From Pseudomonadales bacterium (lineage in GTDB: Bacteria > Pseudomonadota > Gammaproteobacteria > Pseudomonadales > UBA7434): a DNA stretch of 64,000 nucleotides. The notes below the pieces were generated by a model. The model made no database searches, was not told where the DNA came from, and saw only the letters and a list, made by a program, of their open reading frames with translations. The stretch is from assembly GCA_028223755.1 (NCBI GenBank), contig JAOIUY010000001.1:48001-112000 (forward strand). Direction: 5' to 3'. Position 1 is the first letter of the stretch. Each line of letters opens with the position of its first letter. This document shows, one piece after another, positions 1 to 8,471 of the stretch. A program made the translations under genes and the position numbers.

Positions 1-13
1 ACTTACAAAAAAA

Positions 14-358
14 CTACACCGAAAAAGAAGAACCACAGCCACAGGTAGAATCGGCATTAGGGTTATCAACAATAAATCGTGAGCCCTCTAGGCCTTCGGT
101 GTAATCAACACTACCGCCAACTAAATACTGATAACTCATCGAGTCGACCACTAAACTGACGCCATGGTTATCAATAATTGCATCATCATCGGCGACTAAT
201 TCATCAAAAGTAAAACCGTACTGAAAACCAGCACAACCACCACCAGTGACGAACACGCGCAGTTTTAAGTCTTCATTGCCCTCTTCATCGACAAGGACTT
301 TGACTTTATTAGCAGCGCGATCTGTAAAGACCAAGGTTGGTGTACTTAAGCTATTCAT
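14..358 (-). CDS. erpA: Iron-sulfur cluster insertion protein ErpA
   Basis: A-type Fe-S carrier of the HesB/IscA family. It takes clusters from the Isc or Suf assembly machinery in the cytoplasm and hands them to apo-enzymes; in E. coli ErpA serves the isoprenoid enzymes IspG and IspH. The 114-residue length is normal. The three ligand cysteines are visible: Cys42 in [10 protein letters not shown], and Cys106 and Cys108 in the C-terminal CGCGSSFSV. The acidic stretch after the first cysteine and the overall sequence fit ErpA better than IscA or SufA. It lies 87 bases downstream of the bactofilin gene on the same strand and may have its own promoter in that gap. Confidence 0.93.
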   Translation of the reverse strand: MNSLSTPTLVFTDRAANKVKVLVDEEGNEDLKLRVFVTGGGCAGFQYGFTFDELVADDDAIIDNHGVSLVVDSMSYQYLVGGSVDYTEGLEGSRFIVDNPNADSTCGCGSSFSV

Positions 359-409
359 GAAAACGTTTTACGACTCATTTAGATATAAGTTTAAAGATGG
401 AATTAAGTA

Positions 410-429
410 AAGGCACTCAAAAGCGCCTT
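410..429 (-). terminator. Weak possible terminator after bactofilin
   Basis: Read on the minus strand, AAGGCGC and GTGCCTT pair around a six-base loop with one wobble pair, followed by a broken T-rich stretch (TACTTAATT). The position between the bactofilin stop and erpA suits a partial terminator, but the T-run is poor. Confidence 0.3.
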
Positions 430-445
430 ATCTTTGATCAGATTA

Positions 446-913
446 TCAGCCATTCAAGCCAGAATCAACATACTCACCAAGAACCTCATCAGAATCAACA
501 GCTTGTATTCCATCAAGGCTACTACTGGCACTCGTTACAGGCGCGGCATTGGTATACATCAAACCACCATTAATCTGAGCACCCTTAACCATTTCAATCA
601 TTTGATAATGCACATCGCCGCAAACAACCGCATTCGATGCCATCTCAACTCGCTTAGACGAGTAAACATTGCCTTCGATACTACCGTTGACGATCACCAC
701 CGGCGCACAAACATCGCCATGCACGGCACCGCTATTTTGGATGCGTACCTGTGAGACATCACAGCCTTCTTCGACGACAATATTGCCGCGAACCACGCCT
801 TCAATCTCTAAACAGCCAGTAAAACTGACCTGCCCACTGATTTCGGTACCTTTAGCGATTAAGGTTGTATTATCACTGCTGATAACTGTTGATTTGGATT
901 TGCTGCTGAACAT
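446..913 (-). CDS. Bactofilin (polymer-forming cytoskeletal protein)
   Basis: Bactofilins are bacterial cytoskeletal proteins that polymerise without nucleotide through a right-handed beta-helix, often at the inner face of the membrane, and act in cell shape or in placing envelope enzymes. The 155-residue protein has the usual layout: a short polar N-terminus (about 1-15), a Gly/Val-rich beta-helix core (about 18-115, with turns such as GTEISGQVSF and IEGVVRGNIVV), and a disordered acidic tail. Its start codon overlaps the stop of the upstream membrane-protein gene (TAATG), so the two are probably co-translated. Family membership is clear; the precise role is not deducible from sequence. Confidence 0.9.
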   Translation of the reverse strand: MFSSKSKSTVISSDNTTLIAKGTEISGQVSFTGCLEIEGVVRGNIVVEEGCDVSQVRIQNSGAVHGDVCAPVVIVNGSIEGNVYSSKRVEMASNAVVCGDVHYQMIEMVKGAQINGGLMYTNAAPVTSASSSLDGIQAVDSDEVLGEYVDSGLNG

Positions 914-1638
914 TAGCGCGCTCCTAAAAGATCTTGCCAGTTAAAGGTTTTATTGATTTTTTGTGCTGCCTTACCTGTCGACTGTAACTCGATCACCATG
1001 CTAACAGGCGTTAGATCATCCGGCAATTTGAATGATCCCTCTATCGATTGAAAAAAGCGAAAACGTAATTTGGTAGGCAACTGGCCACTAAAGTCCGGCA
1101 GTGTCGACAATTCATACCCTTTAATCAAACCGTTAGATTCAGCCATTAAACGAATAGATGCCTTACCTTTAAGTAATTTATTCTGATCACCAGCCTGAGT
1201 CACTAAGCCGCTGTACTGATAACTAGCTGTTTCTTCATTATAAGAAAGACCAAATGCATGCAGGCCAAGCCCCCTCTCTAACTCATCGGGCGCCATTAAA
1301 CTGCGATAAAAAGTGATGTTGCTTTGCAACTCGGCAAGCTCATTGCGATATTCAAGCAATGTCTGCCTCACCTCTTCGGTTGCCATGCGATCAATTTCAG
1401 CTGATTTTTCTGCGCTCACTGCACGTTGCTGCTCGCTGCGCAACGCACGCTCAAGTTCAGCCAACTCTTTAGTCATTGATGTATGCTGAGCAATCGCTTG
1501 TTTGCCATTTGCTAAACCGGTGGAATAAACCCAATAGCCCGCTAGCAATAACAAGCCCAAAGAAAAAAGAACAGTGCAAGCAAACACTATTCCTTTTTTA
1601 CGGTCCAACCTAAGTACAATCGTTCGAGTATGATTCAT
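913..1638 (-). CDS. Membrane-anchored coiled-coil protein (DUF6776-like), bactofilin partner
   Basis: A 241-residue bitopic membrane protein. A basic N-terminus (1-16) is followed by one transmembrane helix (about 17-38), a strongly charged coiled coil rich in Glu, Gln and Ala (about 50-108), and a C-terminal beta-rich domain (about 120-235) that should lie in the periplasm by the positive-inside rule. I recognise the arrangement as the DUF6776-type protein found directly upstream of bactofilin genes in gammaproteobacteria. The one-base overlap with the bactofilin gene implies coupling, and I infer that it tethers or reads out the bactofilin filament at the inner membrane. There is no catalytic motif. 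Confidence 0.72.
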   Translation of the reverse strand: MNHTRTIVLRLDRKKGIVFACTVLFSLGLLLLAGYWVYSTGLANGKQAIAQHTSMTKELAELERALRSEQQRAVSAEKSAEIDRMATEEVRQTLLEYRNELAELQSNITFYRSLMAPDELERGLGLHAFGLSYNEETASYQYSGLVTQAGDQNKLLKGKASIRLMAESNGLIKGYELSTLPDFSGQLPTKLRFRFFQSIEGSFKLPDDLTPVSMVIELQSTGKAAQKINKTFNWQDLLGAR

Positions 1639-1677
1639 AGATATATTTAAATGCTGTTATTCGTATCTAAAACGCAG

Positions 1678-2781
1678 TTAAGGCATTAACGCAATGTCGC
1701 GCAAACCCAGCGTTTCATCCCAGTGATACATAATATTCATCGCTTGTACCGCCTGACCTGCTGCACCTTTTAATAGATTATCTTCGACAACTAAAATGGC
1801 TAGCATGCCTGAACTCTCTATAGGCTGAACACTAATGCGACAATGATTAGTACCTTTTACGCTGCGCGTTTCCGGATAAACACCCGCTGGTAAAACATCA
1901 ACAAAAGGCTCATCGGCAAATCGCTGCTCAAATAGCGCTTGAAAATCAACACTCATATCTTTGGGCTTGCAATAAAGCGTCGAGTGAATGCCGCGAATAA
2001 TCGGCAATAAATGCGGAATAAACGTCAGCGTCACTTCACTGCCCGCCGCGGCATTAAGGCCCTGTTCAATCTCCGGCAAATGACGATGGCCAGCAGCTGC
2101 ATAGGCTTTAAAATTATCACTCATTTCAGTGAATAGATTCGCCACCTTTGCCTGCCTACCAGCACCACTGACACCCGAGGCTGAATTAGCAATCAAACTA
2201 TCAGTATGAATTAAACCCTTTTCAAGCAACGGCAAAAAGCCTAACTGAACCGATGTGGGGTAGCAGCCAGGACACGCTAATAATTTTGCATCGCGTATTT
2301 GCTCACGATTGGCTTCAGGCAAACCATAAACTGCTTGCTCAACCAATTCAGGACAAACATGCTGCTCACCATACCAAGACTCCCATTGTGGAATATCTTG
2401 CAAACGAAAATCAGCCGATAGATCAATGACTCTGACATCCATCGCCATTAACTCTCGCATCATATGCATAGATACCGCATGTGGTGTGGCAAAAAATACA
2501 AGATCGCATGCCGCCGCTAGTTCGCTAGCACTGGGAGCGGTAAACGCTAAATCACATTCGCCACGCAAGTTAGGCCAATAATCAGACAATGCAACGCCCG
2601 CCTCAGATCGAGACGTGACCATGGTTAATGCAACCTGAGAATGGCGCAGCAATAATCTCAACAGCTCCGAACCGGTATATCCGGTAGCGCCAATCACGCC
2701 TACGCGTATCAAATCGTTATTTTCAGTCGCCAATTTAGTCGTCAATGCTCTATCCACTCGCTCATTACTTACTTGATTCAC
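1678..2781 (-). CDS. argC: N-acetyl-gamma-glutamyl-phosphate reductase
   Basis: Third step of arginine biosynthesis: NADPH-dependent reduction of N-acetyl-glutamyl-5-phosphate to the semialdehyde, in the cytoplasm. The Rossmann loop [10 protein letters not shown] lies at residues 31-40 and the catalytic cysteine is Cys173 in CPGCYPT. The longest reading begins at a GTG (2781) with GGTGGA about nine bases upstream, giving 367 residues and a 23-residue extension over the usual N-terminus. An in-frame TTG at 2712 would start the protein exactly where most ArgC proteins do (LIRVGVIG) but has a poor ribosome site, so the start is uncertain. No other arg gene lies nearby; hemJ diverges from it. Confidence 0.93.
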   Translation of the reverse strand: MNQVSNERVDRALTTKLATENNDLIRVGVIGATGYTGSELLRLLLRHSQVALTMVTSRSEAGVALSDYWPNLRGECDLAFTAPSASELAAACDLVFFATPHAVSMHMMRELMAMDVRVIDLSADFRLQDIPQWESWYGEQHVCPELVEQAVYGLPEANREQIRDAKLLACPGCYPTSVQLGFLPLLEKGLIHTDSLIANSASGVSGAGRQAKVANLFTEMSDNFKAYAAAGHRHLPEIEQGLNAAAGSEVTLTFIPHLLPIIRGIHSTLYCKPKDMSVDFQALFEQRFADEPFVDVLPAGVYPETRSVKGTNHCRISVQPIESSGMLAILVVEDNLLKGAAGQAVQAMNIMYHWDETLGLRDIALMP

Positions 2782-2963
2782 TTACGAATATCCACCGCCG
2801 CAATCTTGAGGAGGTATCAATCAGGCAGTGATGATAAGATTCTCAACGCTAAAACAACAGTGCATTCTTTGCATTACCATGACAAGATAGTCCTAATACC
2901 AAAAACCACCGCCCAGCGACACTTTTTAGGCTGTGTACAAGATCATCAATACGAGTTAACACC

Positions 2964-3389
2964 ATGCTTTGGATAAAAGCCTTACATATTATTTTTGTGA
3001 TCTGCTGGTTTGCCGGCATTTTTTACCTGCCCAGACTCTTTGTCTATCACGCCATGAGTGAACATCAGCAAACCCGCGAACAGCTGTTAGTGATGGAGCA
3101 AAAGCTCTACCGCTTTGTAACACCCTTTGCCTTTTTAGCTATTGGCTTTGGCGCTTGGCTTACCAGCTTTAATACCGACTACTATTTCAGTCAGACATGG
3201 TTTTGGAGCAAAATCGTTCTGGTCGCTGCATTGCTGGCCTACCATATTCAATGTGGTCGCTACATTAAACGCTTTGTTGCCGGCGAAGAACCGCGCTCTC
3301 ATACTTTTTATCGTTGGTTTAATGAAGCGCCGGTGCTAGCCTTATTTGCTATTGTTATTCTCGTCATCGTTAAACCGCTAACCAGCTGA
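2964..3389 (+). CDS. hemJ: Protoporphyrinogen IX oxidase HemJ
   Basis: HemJ (UPF0093) is the membrane haem-binding enzyme that oxidises protoporphyrinogen IX to protoporphyrin IX in bacteria lacking HemG and HemY. The 141-residue protein has four predicted transmembrane helices (about 4-24, 52-70, 78-97 and 122-140). The N-terminal signature contains the conserved His8 in ALHIIFVICWF and the motif FYLPRLFVYHA. The later helix carries the conserved Trp-Lys pair and His-Gly-Arg region (WFWSKIVLVAALLAYH, then CGRY). The divergent position next to argC is also seen in related gammaproteobacteria as I recall. Length is normal and there is no sign of damage. Confidence 0.9.
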   Translation: MLWIKALHIIFVICWFAGIFYLPRLFVYHAMSEHQQTREQLLVMEQKLYRFVTPFAFLAIGFGAWLTSFNTDYYFSQTWFWSKIVLVAALLAYHIQCGRYIKRFVAGEEPRSHTFYRWFNEAPVLALFAIVILVIVKPLTS

Positions 3390-3399
3390 GTTATTGATC

Positions 3400-4314
3400 A
3401 TGTCAACATCGCGAAGCACACACAACAGCAGCTCTATGATCTCGACCACAGCGCTAGCCAAGCATTTTGATCTACCCGCCAAAACGCTATTTACTTTTTT
3501 AACCGAAAAATCTTGGATCAATCGTATCGACAATCACTGGCGACTGACTGGTAAAGGAGAGTTCGAGGGTGGCGAGTACATTAATAGTAAAAAATATGGC
3601 GAGTATATTGGCTGGCCACAGAATATTGTTGATCACAGCATTTTTCAAGAAATGCTCGACTTGCCAATGTCAGCAGCCGCATTAGGCGCACGATACAATA
3701 TTAGCTCGCATCGCTTTAACGCATTACTCGCAGAATTGGGTTGGCAAAAACGCTTTCATAAAGGCTGGACTATTACCCATAGCGGCAAAAAACATGGCGG
3801 CATAGAGAAAGAAGATAATGAGTCAGGCGTACCCTATACCGTATGGGCACGAGGCATACTTGTCGATAACAGCTTAAAAAAAGCGTTAGAGCAAATCACC
3901 CTAACATCAACAATAGAGCCAACCAATACAAAACAGTCTGAGAAGACACAAAAATCATTAGACCTTTCAAAAATATCATTACCAGAATACAGTCGCGACG
4001 GACGCCGCCCCGACAATAAAGAACATCATGATATTTGTAACTGGCTTTACCTAATGAATGTTGTGTATGCCTATCGGTGGTCCTTACCCGAAGTAGAACT
4101 CGGTGCCTGCGACTTTTATTTACCCGCAGCCAACTTACACTTAGAGTGCTGGCAAGAAAAAGAAGACGCTAAGTCAATGAGCGAAAAAATAGCGCGTATT
4201 GATTATTATAAGCAGGAAAATTTAGCTTACATTGAATTGAAAAGTGAACAACTGAACGCGCTAGATGCAGCGCTACCTAAACTATTATTGAAGTATGGTA
4301 TTACGGTTTATTGA
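3400..4314 (+). CDS. Predicted nuclease-like protein with duplicated N-terminal winged-helix region
   Basis: A protein of about 304 residues of unknown function. The N-terminal half holds two related units of about 60 residues. Each has a helix-turn-helix-like stretch (TTALAKHFDLPAKTL; then AAALGARYNISSHRF) followed by a Trp-x-(Leu/Ile)-Thr strand, a Gly-rich turn and an aromatic strand (YGEYIGWP; then YTVWARG). The C-terminal region (about residues 220-302) resembles PD-(D/E)xK folds: CDFYLP, then LHLECW, then a Lys-rich helix and YIEL. The usual catalytic lysine after the Glu is replaced by Trp, as in some families with IEYWG. I prefer ATG 3400 over the TTG six bases upstream. A role in DNA handling is inference. 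It directly follows hemJ and may be co-transcribed. Confidence 0.55.
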   Translation: MSTSRSTHNSSSMISTTALAKHFDLPAKTLFTFLTEKSWINRIDNHWRLTGKGEFEGGEYINSKKYGEYIGWPQNIVDHSIFQEMLDLPMSAAALGARYNISSHRFNALLAELGWQKRFHKGWTITHSGKKHGGIEKEDNESGVPYTVWARGILVDNSLKKALEQITLTSTIEPTNTKQSEKTQKSLDLSKISLPEYSRDGRRPDNKEHHDICNWLYLMNVVYAYRWSLPEVELGACDFYLPAANLHLECWQEKEDAKSMSEKIARIDYYKQENLAYIELKSEQLNALDAALPKLLLKYGITVY

Positions 4315-4333
4315 TCATCAATATTTTTATCTT

Positions 4334-4975
4334 TTACTCTCGCCTGCCATGATCTTCACGATTTTTTTCTTTTAAACGCTCGCTCTTTTTTAACAACACA
4401 TAAATAGCGCCCGTACCGCCATGTTGTTTTTGCGCACTATGATATGCCATGACATCGGGCATTTCTTTTAGCCACTTAGCAACATAACTTTTTAATTTAG
4501 CCGGCTGCTCAATATTACGCTCGCCCTTGCCATGTAAAATCATTACTGTCCGCATATCATAAGCCATGGCTTCAAGAATAAAACTCAACACCTCTGCTCG
4601 CGCCTGCACAACGGTTTTACGATGTAGATCTAAGCGCCCTTCAATGGTGTATTTGCCTAATCGAAATTTACGAAAAACACCGTCCTGTATGCCTGGCCGT
4701 TTAAAACTTAATATGTCTAATGGCCGCACCATTTCAACATAATCATCCGAGACAGTAGTGAAGTCTTGCGTCTGCTCATCAGTAGTTTTATTGGTGACCG
4801 CCGCCTCACGCAGATAAGATTTTTGATCAGCATCTGATTGTGGCTTTTTAATTAAACCACGATCAGATTTTTTTAACGGCACGACACCACTAAGCTGCTG
4901 CCGAAATAATTCATCATCGTCTGTCACGGCGTAATCCTTATTAAAATTTTTGCCCAGTACTGCATCGCCATACAT
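4334..4975 (-). CDS. Smr-domain protein (SmrA-type putative endonuclease)
   Basis: Smr domains are small MutS2-related nuclease domains that act on DNA or RNA. The C-terminal part of this 213-residue protein holds the domain: the entry motif LDLHRKTVVQARAEV, the HGKG loop in MILHGKGERN, and the closing GGTGAIYVLL. The N-terminal 110 residues are charged and probably disordered, with a QSDADQ/TDDDE character seen in stand-alone Smr proteins. It lies downstream of pomB on the same strand, only 31 bases away, so it may be read from the motor operon, although a functional link is not implied. The Smr assignment is firm; substrate is unknown. Confidence 0.87.
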   Translation of the reverse strand: MYGDAVLGKNFNKDYAVTDDDELFRQQLSGVVPLKKSDRGLIKKPQSDADQKSYLREAAVTNKTTDEQTQDFTTVSDDYVEMVRPLDILSFKRPGIQDGVFRKFRLGKYTIEGRLDLHRKTVVQARAEVLSFILEAMAYDMRTVMILHGKGERNIEQPAKLKSYVAKWLKEMPDVMAYHSAQKQHGGTGAIYVLLKKSERLKEKNREDHGRRE

Positions 4976-5006
4976 TTAATAGCGATTTGAATAACCATTT
5001 AAACAA

Positions 5007-5993
5007 TTAAAAAATCTCGTCAGGGCGTATATCGAATCTTGGCGTTAATTTAACATCTAAATCTTGATATAACAGCGGATTGCCTTCTTTTAAATTATTT
5101 AATTCAGTCCGCAAATCAGTATCCAAGCCCTGACTCACCACAATTTCTACGCGGCGATTTAGAGCACGATTATCTTTACTATTATTTTCAACTAACGGGC
5201 GCGTATCACCATAACCACTCACCGTTAAACGCTGGGGATTTAAAACATTTCCGGTTAATAATTCATGCGCAACGCTCACAGCGCGTGCTGTAGATAACTC
5301 CCAGTTGGATCGAAACCGTGACGTCGATATAGCAATATTATCAGTATGACCTTGCACTAAAATATTGCCCGACTTTTCTGACAACACATCACGCACATCA
5401 TGAAGCACGCCTTCAAAACCAGGACGCAATCGCGCCGACCCTGAAGCAAACGAACCCTTCTCTTTGATACGCACAGTAATATCTCTGCCGCGCGTTTCAA
5501 TTTCTACTTCACCTTTTTTGATTTGTGTTGAAAGCGCATTCGCTAAATCAACCGCATCACGGCGTGTCTCTTCTATCATTTCCGCCAACTGATCAACCAA
5601 AGCCTCATCGTTAGACGACGATTTTTGTTGTGTAAGCGTTTCTGAATCGGTTAACTGATCTGGCGTGCACTGGACTTGTAAGTTGCGCTGATCTTCTTCA
5701 GAAGTGCGCTGCTTAACATCATTAATCGGTGTTGGCTCGGGGCGACCTGGACTAAACTCCTGAGCAATAATACTAGTCCCCATAGGTATTTCGTTAGCTT
5801 CTACCACTCGCTGCACACCAAAGGCAGTTCGCATAGAACCTGCTAGACGTTTAAATTTAAGTACGTCCATTTCGGCAAAGGATAGCAATAAAACAAAGAA
5901 GCACATCAATAGCGCCATCAGATCGGCAAAGGTAGCCATATAGGCAGGCACACCAACCGGCGGGCAATTACAATCGTGATCGTCAGCAGACAT
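5007..5993 (-). CDS. pomB: Sodium-driven flagellar stator subunit PomB (MotB family)
   Basis: Peptidoglycan-anchored half of the flagellar stator. The single transmembrane helix (about 20-40) carries the ion-carrying aspartate Asp24 in the motif TFADLMALLMCFFVLLLSF. The cysteine-containing lead (CNCPP) and the following EMDVLKFKRLAGSM match Vibrio PomB rather than proton-type MotB. The C-terminal OmpA-like domain (about 175-300) shows the peptidoglycan-binding pattern (VQGHTDN, then SNWELSTARAVSV and NRALNRRVEIV). At 328 residues it is close to PomB length. It lies 38 bases downstream of pomA. A Na+ motor is inferred from this similarity. Confidence 0.92.
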   Translation of the reverse strand: MSADDHDCNCPPVGVPAYMATFADLMALLMCFFVLLLSFAEMDVLKFKRLAGSMRTAFGVQRVVEANEIPMGTSIIAQEFSPGRPEPTPINDVKQRTSEEDQRNLQVQCTPDQLTDSETLTQQKSSSNDEALVDQLAEMIEETRRDAVDLANALSTQIKKGEVEIETRGRDITVRIKEKGSFASGSARLRPGFEGVLHDVRDVLSEKSGNILVQGHTDNIAISTSRFRSNWELSTARAVSVAHELLTGNVLNPQRLTVSGYGDTRPLVENNSKDNRALNRRVEIVVSQGLDTDLRTELNNLKEGNPLLYQDLDVKLTPRFDIRPDEIF

Positions 5994-6031
5994 TTTTTTT
6001 ATTTACCTTGGATTTTTCATCGACCAACACA

Positions 6032-6793
6032 CTAAGCGGTCTCTTCCATTGTGCGCTTACCCGAAGGCAAGTAATTGCGCAGCATAGAATCAATAACTCG
6101 CGGATTTTGTCCCGCCTGTATTCCCATTAATGCATCAATGATCATATTTCTTATCCGACTCTCTTCATTTCTTCGTAGAGAGACTTTGTCGGATATCGGT
6201 AGCGCAACCATGTTGCCTAACATGGCGCCATATAAAGTGGTTAACAGTGCAACCGCCATAGCGGGACCGATAGAGGCGGGATCAGACATATTAGCCAGCA
6301 TAGCCACTAGACCAATCAAGGTACCGATCATACCCATGGCCGGTGCGGTGTCGCCCATTTGCTTCCAAATGGCTGAACCTACCTCATGGCGTTTTAGAGT
6401 TTCGCTCATATCTTTATGCAACAGGCTACGCACCACTTCAGGGTCATGGCCATCAACTAACAACTGAATACCCGATTGCAAAAAAGCGTCACTGACTTCT
6501 TTTTCTTCTAACGACAGCAAACCATTTTTACGTGCGTCATCGGCTAATTCGACAACCTCGTCAATTAATTCAACAGGGTCGACTAGTTTAAACATAAATG
6601 CTTTGCCGGCAATTTTGAAACAGCCTAAGAACTGCGCCAAATTAAACTTCATCAACACCACGAAAAAAGTCCCGACCAAAACAATCAATACCGATGGCAC
6701 ATCGACAAAGATTCCAATGCCGCCACTCATCGTCATTGCGCCGCCGATAATACCGAACGCGCCTAATATTCCAAGTAATGTTGCTAAATCCAC
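6032..6793 (-). CDS. pomA: Sodium-driven flagellar stator subunit PomA (MotA family)
   Basis: Ion-channel half of the stator, an inner-membrane protein that couples Na+ flow to flagellar rotation with PomB. I place the start at GTG 6793: it follows GAGGGG with good spacing and gives VDLATLLGILGAFG, the normal PomA/MotA N-terminus, with 253 residues. A longer reading to 6850 would add 19 basic residues without family support. Four hydrophobic helices are visible: about 5-25, 30-48, 150-170 (MGDTAPAMGMIGTLIGLV) and 180-203. The conserved prolines and the Ala/Thr-rich third and fourth helices are present. It forms an operon with pomB; no other flagellar genes lie in the window. Confidence 0.92.
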   Translation of the reverse strand: MDLATLLGILGAFGIIGGAMTMSGGIGIFVDVPSVLIVLVGTFFVVLMKFNLAQFLGCFKIAGKAFMFKLVDPVELIDEVVELADDARKNGLLSLEEKEVSDAFLQSGIQLLVDGHDPEVVRSLLHKDMSETLKRHEVGSAIWKQMGDTAPAMGMIGTLIGLVAMLANMSDPASIGPAMAVALLTTLYGAMLGNMVALPISDKVSLRRNEESRIRNMIIDALMGIQAGQNPRVIDSMLRNYLPSGKRTMEETA

Positions 6794-6873
6794 GGATGAC
6801 CCCTCAACCACTGCTATTATTCGTTTGCTAAAACGCTTTAAGTACCGCAATCTATTATTATCAGTTTAGCTAT

Positions 6874-6900
6874 AAATCGGCAGAAAACACGATAACTCAA
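6874..6900 (-). promoter_or_regulatory. Possible FliA (sigma-28) promoter upstream of pomA
   Basis: On the minus strand TTGAGTTA (6893-6900) is followed after exactly 11 bases by GCCGATTT (6874-6881). The sigma-28 consensus is TAAAGTTT-N11-GCCGATAA, so five of eight and six of eight positions match at the right spacing. Motor genes are typical FliA targets. The rest of the pomA-xseB gap, to 7130, shows nothing I can name. Confidence 0.4.
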
Positions 6901-7130
6901 GCGCTTTTACCCCGAAGGTGGCAATAGTGTTGAGAAACTATGACGAATTTGCTTTGCTGAGTCTGCAAGACTGTATATTCACCAAAAAATTGATAATATC
7001 CCCCCTCAATCATAAGGTTAAAGCTCGGGCTTGAGCGGCACTGATTAATTGATGATCGCTTGATCAAATCGCATCAACCAAGCCATTTTTTAACCATCAA
7101 TACACAATGAATAGACAGGCAGCGCAATTT

Positions 7131-7376
7131 ATGGCCAAAAGTAAGAAAACGCCCGACTTCGAACAATCGCTAGAAAAACTCGAAACCCTCGTTGAAGCGC
7201 TCGAAGCTGGCGATCTAACACTTGAACAATCTCTCAAACAATTTGAAGAAGGTATTGCTCTGACTCGCGCTTGCCAAACAGCACTTGGCGAAGCCGAACA
7301 AACCGTAAAAGTATTAACCGAGAAAAACGGTCAACCGGCGCTTGAAGATCTGGATGTCGATGCCGCTGATGAGTGA
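7131..7376 (+). CDS. xseB: Exodeoxyribonuclease VII small subunit
   Basis: Small helical subunit of exonuclease VII, which degrades single-stranded DNA together with XseA. I choose ATG 7131 (MAKSKKTPDFEQSLEKL), which matches the family start and has CAGGCAG upstream; ATG 7107 would add eight residues. The 81-residue protein shows the conserved helices FEQSLEKLETLVEALEAGDL and LEQSLKQFEEGIALTRACQ. Its stop overlaps the ispA start in ATGAGTGA, so the two are translationally coupled, the usual xseB-ispA-dxs arrangement. xseA is not in the window. Confidence 0.93.
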   Translation: MAKSKKTPDFEQSLEKLETLVEALEAGDLTLEQSLKQFEEGIALTRACQTALGEAEQTVKVLTEKNGQPALEDLDVDAADE

Positions 7377-8298
7377 TGTTCTCGCTGCCTTTTTAAGCCA
7401 ACACAAACCGCCATTTGAAAGCTATCTCGCCTCAACACTGACGAATTACTGCAGTGATATCGGCCAAAATCCGCAGGCGGAGCCGCTGCTTAATGCGCTA
7501 AGTTATAGCTCGCTTGCCGCCGGTAAACGCATCCGCGCGATGCTAGTTTATATGGCGGCGCAGGCCTGCCAGACGAATAACGACAATAGCCCTGAATCAT
7601 CTAACAGCATGACTAATGCTGCTGCGGCCGCGATTGAATTGATTCATTGTTACTCACTGATCCACGATGATTTGCCCGCGATGGACGATGATGATTTACG
7701 CCGTGGCAAACCCAGCTGCCACATTAAATTCGGCGAGGCGAATGCCATTTTAGCCGGCGATGCCTTACAGACATTGGCCTTTGAATTACTCGCGAATGAA
7801 GGCGACAGCCCTGCCGATCTTCGTATTGCACTGATCCGCGAATTGAGCCGAGCTTCAGGTGTTAATGGTATGGTCGGCGGGCAAGCTATCGATCTGGCGG
7901 TGGTTAACCAACAGATTTCTTATGATGAGCTAGTCAACATGCACGCCTTAAAAACCGGTGCATTAATTGATGCTGCAACCTATATGGGCTGCCTCTGTGC
8001 TGGCGGCAATGCTCAGCAATCGCAGGCACTGCGCGATTATGCCCGCGCCATCGGGCTGGCGTTTCAAGTACAGGACGATATTCTTGATATTGAAGGTAGC
8101 TCAGAACAGACAGGAAAACCGCAAGGCACTGATATTGCTGCAAATAAACCTACCTACCCTGCAATTATGGGGCTGGCGCAGGCTAAATCTAAGGCGCAAT
8201 CGCTCTGCGATGAAGCCCTAGCCGCGCTCGCTGATTTCAACGCCAATGCCGACCCGCTTCGTTCGCTGGCAAGCTATATCATCCAAAGGTCGGTATAA
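7369..8298 (+). CDS. ispA: Farnesyl diphosphate synthase (polyprenyl synthetase)
   Basis: Condenses isopentenyl diphosphate with dimethylallyl and geranyl diphosphate to make farnesyl diphosphate, the precursor of quinones and undecaprenyl carrier. ATG 7369 is the likely start (309 residues) because it overlaps the xseB stop; an ATG at 7342 would add nine unsupported residues. Both aspartate-rich metal sites are clear: the first, DDLPAMDDDDLRRG, has the bacterial spacing, and the second is QDDILDIEG. The chain also shows GKRIRAML for substrate binding and the usual ending YIIQRS. It sits between xseB and dxs, so two isoprenoid enzymes are grouped. Confidence 0.95.
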   Translation: MSDVLAAFLSQHKPPFESYLASTLTNYCSDIGQNPQAEPLLNALSYSSLAAGKRIRAMLVYMAAQACQTNNDNSPESSNSMTNAAAAAIELIHCYSLIHDDLPAMDDDDLRRGKPSCHIKFGEANAILAGDALQTLAFELLANEGDSPADLRIALIRELSRASGVNGMVGGQAIDLAVVNQQISYDELVNMHALKTGALIDAATYMGCLCAGGNAQQSQALRDYARAIGLAFQVQDDILDIEGSSEQTGKPQGTDIAANKPTYPAIMGLAQAKSKAQSLCDEALAALADFNANADPLRSLASYIIQRSV

Positions 8299-8471
8299 AT
8301 TAAGCGCAAAGACTCTGCGGCCATGAATATGACCTTTTAATACCAAAAGGTCGCTGTAATTGACAAGTAATATACTGACTTCTAGGTTAATATTCGCCAT
8401 TCGCTTATGCCCATATATAGATAAGCCTGTCTTTCATCAAACGCAGTCAAAAACAAAGTAATAAACGCCTA

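Noticed and set aside
434-754. 106-codon plus-strand frame opposite the bactofilin gene
   Set aside because: No ribosome site and a protein of low credibility; it is the shadow of a strongly supported gene.
2773-2976. 67-codon frame and a GAGGAGGT (2808-2815) before hemJ
   Set aside because: The Shine-Dalgarno-like block does not lie in front of the frame start; the in-frame ATG nearest to it gives only about 18 codons. No family match.
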